In this document: positions 60,538-64,000 of the stretch, in pieces
Layout: every line of letters begins with the position of its first letter
How positions within the stretch are numbered: position 1 is the first letter of the stretch
Assembly: GCA_965247425.1 (NCBI GenBank)
Contig: OZ252023.1
Span: 6,324,001 to 6,388,000 of the forward strand
Length of the DNA: 64,000 nucleotides
Source of the DNA: CAZOZZ01 sp965247425
Lineage (GTDB): Bacteria > Acidobacteriota > Terriglobia > 20CM-2-55-15
Direction of reading: 5' to 3'
Made by a program: the position numbers and the translations under genes
The notes under the pieces: generated by a model
Databases searched by the model: none
The model's input: the letters and a program-made list of their open reading frames with translations, nothing else
What the model was told of the DNA's origin: nothing

Positions 60538-62067
60538 GACCACCTCCGCAGTGAGCAGTGCATCGTAAGTATTCACCTCCGGCAGGGGCCGCTCATAAGC
60601 GCGTAGTGCGGCCACTTCCAGTCGCGGCGCCGCCGGCCGGTCGAATCGGGCCTCGGTCATCAGGTAGCGCGCCGCGGCGGCATCGGAGCATCCCAGGCGC
60701 AGGGCTTGTTGGAATGCGGAATCCAGCTCGCTATAGCCATGTTCCCGGCCCAGTAGGAGCAACTCCACCATTGCGCGGGTCCCATTCTGTTTTCCGTTGC
60801 GATCGATCAACGTCTGCCAGAACTCGTCATAGCTTTTCGGCCATCGGCCCTGTTGCCGCCATTGCTCCAGAGGCTTGCTCCCGGCCAGCGCGCCCGGCTT
60901 CCGCTCCAACACCTCCAGATAATGTTCCAGATTGAAGAAGTGCTGGCCGTTTCCATATCCTCGCTCATGCCGCGCCACGCATCCGCCATCGTGCCAGACC
61001 TCCACGTAGGCCGGAAAAACGCTCGCCCGCACCACAGTCCCGGCCTTGACGGGGGCGGAGTAGAAGTTGTTACGCACCCGTACACATCCCTTACCATCGA
61101 CTCGTGGAAAGCTGTCCTCGGCCAGAGGGAACCCTTCGGTCGATAACGCGAGCAGATGGGGCTGTTCGATCTGCATCCCTTCACCCACCGTCTGGACCCG
61201 ATCGCCGATCTTGCGCCGTTCATCGGCCCGGCAACCGGCCAGCAGCTGCGCATTCAGATCCGCCAGGTCCTTCGCCTTCGGCACCGGTACCAGGTGATTG
61301 CGCCGGAAGTATCCGGCTTCGCCTTCCACACCGCCTTTCTCGTGGCCCTCGCCGGGTGTGCAGAACTCGGCTTGAAACTTCCAATGCGACCGAAACGCGA
61401 TGAACCGTTCGGTCTCTACACGCCGGTATCCCCGCAGAATCTTCTTCACCGCGCTGGTCAGGTTGTCATAACGCAGCACCCCGAAGACCCCCGCAAAATA
61501 GCGGAAACCCAACTCATGAGCCTCCAGGAATGCCTGTTTTGTCGCCCGAGGATAAGCTCGATGGAATGCGCCACCACTGCCCATGCTCCGCATACAGAAA
61601 ACCTGGAGCTTCTGCCGTTCGCCATCCAACTCCGCGACGGCTTCGTACCAGTCGATCTGTGCTTCCTGACCCCAGGCGTAGCTTTGCGGCACGAACGTCT
61701 CCTGTCGGATGAAACCCATCTCCCGCTTCCGCCGCCCGACATACCGGCGAACCGTCGATTCCCCAATCGGATGTTTCGGAAATTCCATCCGGATCCGTTC
61801 GTAGATCCGGTGACTGGTGTGCCGCTGCTTCCGCGGGGCCTGCCTGTCCGCCTCCAACACCCCGTTGATAAATTCCATAACCGGCTCCAGCCTCGGCCTC
61901 TTCCGCTCCGGGCTCTTCCTCGCCGGCGGCACGGCGTTTCCCAGCGCTTGACGCACCATCCGCCGATGCACCCCCAGCCGCCGGGCCACACCCTGGATCG
62001 TTCCCACACCAAACTCGTGCTCTCGCCGAATCTCTTCAAATAATTCCACCTTCGATCTCCTTGACAC
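60535..62067 (-). CDS. istA: IS21-family transposase
   Basis: This 510-residue transposase has an N-terminal helix-turn-helix (GVARRLGVHRRMVRQALG) and an integrase core. The triad is Asp in EAQIDWYEAVAEL, Asp in GVLRYDNLTSAVKK and Glu in HEKGGVEGEAGYFRRNH. A C-terminal beta region follows. The last codons run into the terminal repeat of the nested IS1380-type element, which provides the TAG stop. The normal C-terminal residues are probably nearly intact. Confidence 0.92.
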   Translation of the reverse strand: MSRRSKVELFEEIRREHEFGVGTIQGVARRLGVHRRMVRQALGNAVPPARKSPERKRPRLEPVMEFINGVLEADRQAPRKQRHTSHRIYERIRMEFPKHPIGESTVRRYVGRRKREMGFIRQETFVPQSYAWGQEAQIDWYEAVAELDGERQKLQVFCMRSMGSGGAFHRAYPRATKQAFLEAHELGFRYFAGVFGVLRYDNLTSAVKKILRGYRRVETERFIAFRSHWKFQAEFCTPGEGHEKGGVEGEAGYFRRNHLVPVPKAKDLADLNAQLLAGCRADERRKIGDRVQTVGEGMQIEQPHLLALSTEGFPLAEDSFPRVDGKGCVRVRNNFYSAPVKAGTVVRASVFPAYVEVWHDGGCVARHERGYGNGQHFFNLEHYLEVLERKPGALAGSKPLEQWRQQGRWPKSYDEFWQTLIDRNGKQNGTRAMVELLLLGREHGYSELDSAFQQALRLGCSDAAAARYLMTEARFDRPAAPRLEVAALRAYERPLPEVNTYDALLTAEVV

Positions 62068-62157
62068 CGGGTCCCTCCATTCCGACTCTTTGTTCGGAAC
62101 AGCCTCTCCGGTTCAGTCGTCAGGGGTGGGCCAAATCAAACGATCAAAAGTGGGCCA

Positions 62158-63475
62158 ATTTAGAGTAGCGAAATCACCTTACGTTTCATTCGTCCTGTAT
62201 TGCAGGAACGACAACTATGGCGGTGACTTTACCGGGAAACTGGAGTTGTCGCTCAACTTTCTCATCGGTCAGCTCACCGATCATGAACTGGACGCCGAAA
62301 TCATCATTGTGGAGTGGAATCCCCCGGAACGTGAGCCGCTGCTGCAGAGAGTGCTGCGACTACGACGGAGTGAACGCGTTGCTGTTCGCTTCATCATCGT
62401 GCCCAGACGCTTCCACCGCCGTTTGCGTGAGTGGAACAAGATGCCGGGGTCTCCGGTCGCCGCTGTCAACGTTGGAATTCGCCGCGCTCGTGGCCAGTTC
62501 GTTCTGGTCCGGGCCAGTGATGTTTTCTATTCCGAACAATTGGTGCAGTTCCTTGCACGGCGAGAGTTACGAACAGATCGTGTATATCGGCTGAATCGGG
62601 TGGACGTTCCTGCCAAGGTGTTGGACGCGCCCGTCGACGATCGCCGGGCGTTCCTGGACCGCTGTGTGGGGTCGGACTTCCTGGAACACCTGGAGCTCGA
62701 GCGTCCGCACTACGCTGGCGGTGTGTCTCTGCACACGAATGCTTGCGGTGACTTCATACTGGTATCCCGGAAGTCCTGGGAGCAGGTGCGTGGTTTTCCA
62801 GAAACCGGTACCCCGGTGACGCTCGACGCCGATGGGCTGGCACTGTACGCACTTTTCGCCAGCGGTCTGGAGCAGGAGATCCTTCCCTCGCCCCACCGAG
62901 TCTTCAAGATTCGGCACGCCATGGTCACCCGTCTGAGGAACCAAGAGGAGCCCCTGACACCATTGCTGAGCGAGTTCGAAGAATCAGTCATTTCGGACTT
63001 TGAGGGAGAGTTCCATCGGTCCGGTTTGAGTATCAAGAATTTTGGAGACGCCGTCCGCTTTGTGGTGCGCGTGATTTTTAATGAGCCCCGTCGGAGAATA
63101 CACGGCGTGGAAGCAGTGGACCATCCTTCGTACGCCGAGTATTTGTATCGCACATCGTTGCTGTCGGAGCGGAGTTGGTGTCCGTTGCTCACCCGGTTCG
63201 GCCGCTTATTCCGATTTCTGGACGAAGGAGTTGCTGCGGATATCAAGCGAATTCCCCGGTTGCGCTGGCGTCTGGCTTTCGTGGTCTGGAATCTTTGGAC
63301 GGACTACCACAGGCTCGACCGTCGGTTGTTTTCGTATCGCCGCCTCATCCGGCGGCTGTTCTATCTGGCGTTCCTTGGTCTGGCCCCTCGTCCCTACATA
63401 ATGAACGGGCGTCTGTGGGGACTGGGAAAAGTGCATGATCTGCTCGACTGGGGGCCGTCGCTCTTTCTTGATTGA
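62158..63475 (+). pseudogene. Glycosyltransferase-like gene, start removed by IS21
   Basis: About 439 codons downstream of the IS21 end encode a GT2-like protein: YVSFVLYCRNDNYGGDFTGK, the internal GQFVLVRASDVFYSEQLVQF, and VTLDADGLALYALFASGLEQ. The frame stays open into the IS end and could start at ATG 62090, which would replace the original N-terminus with 23 IS-derived residues. A native start codon and ribosome-binding site are missing. The fold begins within the first residues after the junction, so only about ten native residues are lost, and the hybrid might still fold. Confidence 0.72.
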
Positions 63476-63529
63476 TCAGTGTGACCGAGACGGCATGCGC
63501 CGGCGGCGAGGTCAGGAGATCCAGTCACG

Positions 63530-64000
63530 ATGGAGACTCGCGCAACCATAGTCATTGCAGCCCGAAATGCTGCCGCCACGATCGAGCGAGCCGTGGAATC
63601 GGCCCTGGCCGAGGATGGCTGTTCGATCGTGCTCGTAGACGATTTTTCGACCGATGACACGGTGGCCGTGGCCGAAGATATCGGTGGGGAACGGCTCCGC
63701 GTCGTTCGGCCCGCGCGTCATCAGAGCCTCGGCCTGACCCGGCAGACCGGTCTGGATGCTGTTGCGACCCGATTCGGAGTCTGGCTGGATGCCGATGACG
63801 AACTGCTGCCCGGCCGGGTGGAGCGCTTAGTGTCAGCCATGGAGAGCGACACGGCCGAACTGGCAACCGACCCCATCGAGCTTGTCGACGGCGCCTCATC
63901 CCGGTTCCTGAAACTGTTGACGATCCCCCCGTTTCTTCGTGACCACCACCCCCTGGCCCGCCTGTTCGAACGCAACTATCTGCAGGGCCCGGGATGTCTG
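63530..64000 (+). CDS. Family 2 glycosyltransferase (5' part, runs off the window)
   Basis: The first 157 codons of a GT-A glycosyltransferase begin METRATIVIAARNAAATIER with a VLVDDFSTDDT loop and the DXD motif VWLDADDELLPGRVE. The start ATG at 63530 is preceded by GGTCAGGAG. The frame is still open at the window end. It follows the IS-truncated glycosyltransferase by 54 bases and belongs to the same island. Confidence 0.88.
   Translation, partial: METRATIVIAARNAAATIERAVESALAEDGCSIVLVDDFSTDDTVAVAEDIGGERLRVVRPARHQSLGLTRQTGLDAVATRFGVWLDADDELLPGRVERLVSAMESDTAELATDPIELVDGASSRFLKLLTIPPFLRDHHPLARLFERNYLQGPGCL

Larger units (their letters stand above)
57704..62157 (-). mobile_element. IS21-family element carrying a nested IS1380-type insertion
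   Basis: The ends are inverted repeats of about 34 bases: TGGCCCACTTTTGATCGTCT and on at 57704-57737, and the inverse of TGGCCCACTTTTGATCGTTT and on at 62124-62157. Each contains two TGGCCCA boxes. Inside are istA (60535-62067) and istB (57981-58793) on the minus strand, separated by an IS1380-type element. The right end falls within the coding region of a glycosyltransferase and has replaced its start. The flanks show no convincing duplication, so deletion or recombination may have followed insertion. Confidence 0.88.

Noticed and set aside
1..64000. tRNA, rRNA or CRISPR arrays
   Set aside because: I looked for a tRNA T-arm (GGTTCGAATCC-type), rRNA segments and regularly spaced repeats and found none that could be supported by eye.

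Overview
The window looks like a GC-rich chromosome segment from an Acidobacteriota-type bacterium. This is inferred from an ADOP-type duplicated permease (12363-14798), a Ser/Thr kinase start of the kind common in that phylum, an FHA-GAF-SpoIIE phosphatase and abundant intergenic palindromic repeats. No rRNA, tRNA or CRISPR array was seen, so the taxonomy is tentative.

Region 1 (1-26377) is bounded by two copies of one 1908-bp IS4-like element (26-1933 and 24470-26377) in opposite orientation. Between them lie a kinase stub, a threonine dehydratase, a histidine kinase/response regulator pair facing a Spy-like gene, a PEP-synthase regulator, a GNAT, an NhaP antiporter, an M3 peptidase, the ADOP permease, a two-subunit aconitase X, an alpha/beta hydrolase, a secreted sorbosone-dehydrogenase-like protein, and two tandem membrane patatin-like phospholipases with the stump of a third. 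The nine bases next to the right end of copy 1 are the exact reverse complement of the nine bases to the right of copy 2. This is what recombination between inverted IS copies would leave, so the 22.5-kb block is probably inverted.

Region 2 (26450-33487) is a nutrient module. It has a complete polar amino-acid-type ABC importer (binding protein, ATPase, two permeases), a small protein, a hydantoin racemase, an N-carbamoyl-D-amino-acid hydrolase and a D-hydantoinase/dihydropyrimidinase. Together they could import hydantoin-like compounds and convert them to D-amino acids.

Region 3 (33748-64000) is mainly a glycan-biosynthesis island, preceded by the FHA-GAF-SpoIIE phosphatase. It holds a 2-oxoacid-dehydrogenase E1 pair without E2/E3, a NUDIX hydrolase, five NAD-dependent nucleotide-sugar enzymes (two lacking the catalytic Tyr), an RmlC-like epimerase, a heptose-kinase-like GHMP kinase broken at a T7 run, a Maf/DUF115 protein, five glycosyltransferases, a transglutaminase-like protein, a glutamine-dependent amidotransferase, a split transketolase whose first half is frameshifted, a TylF-like methyltransferase and a B12/radical SAM enzyme. 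The set is reminiscent of modified GDP-heptose or branched-sugar pathways. It is being eroded: there are two frameshifts, a glycosyltransferase paralogue without its DXD, a hairpin MITE at 47495-47660, and an IS21 element (57704-62157) that carries a nested IS1380 and has removed the start of a glycosyltransferase.

Two families of dispersed intergenic inverted repeats (GTGTCGGGG-type and CGCAGAGACGC-type) occur through the first half of the window.
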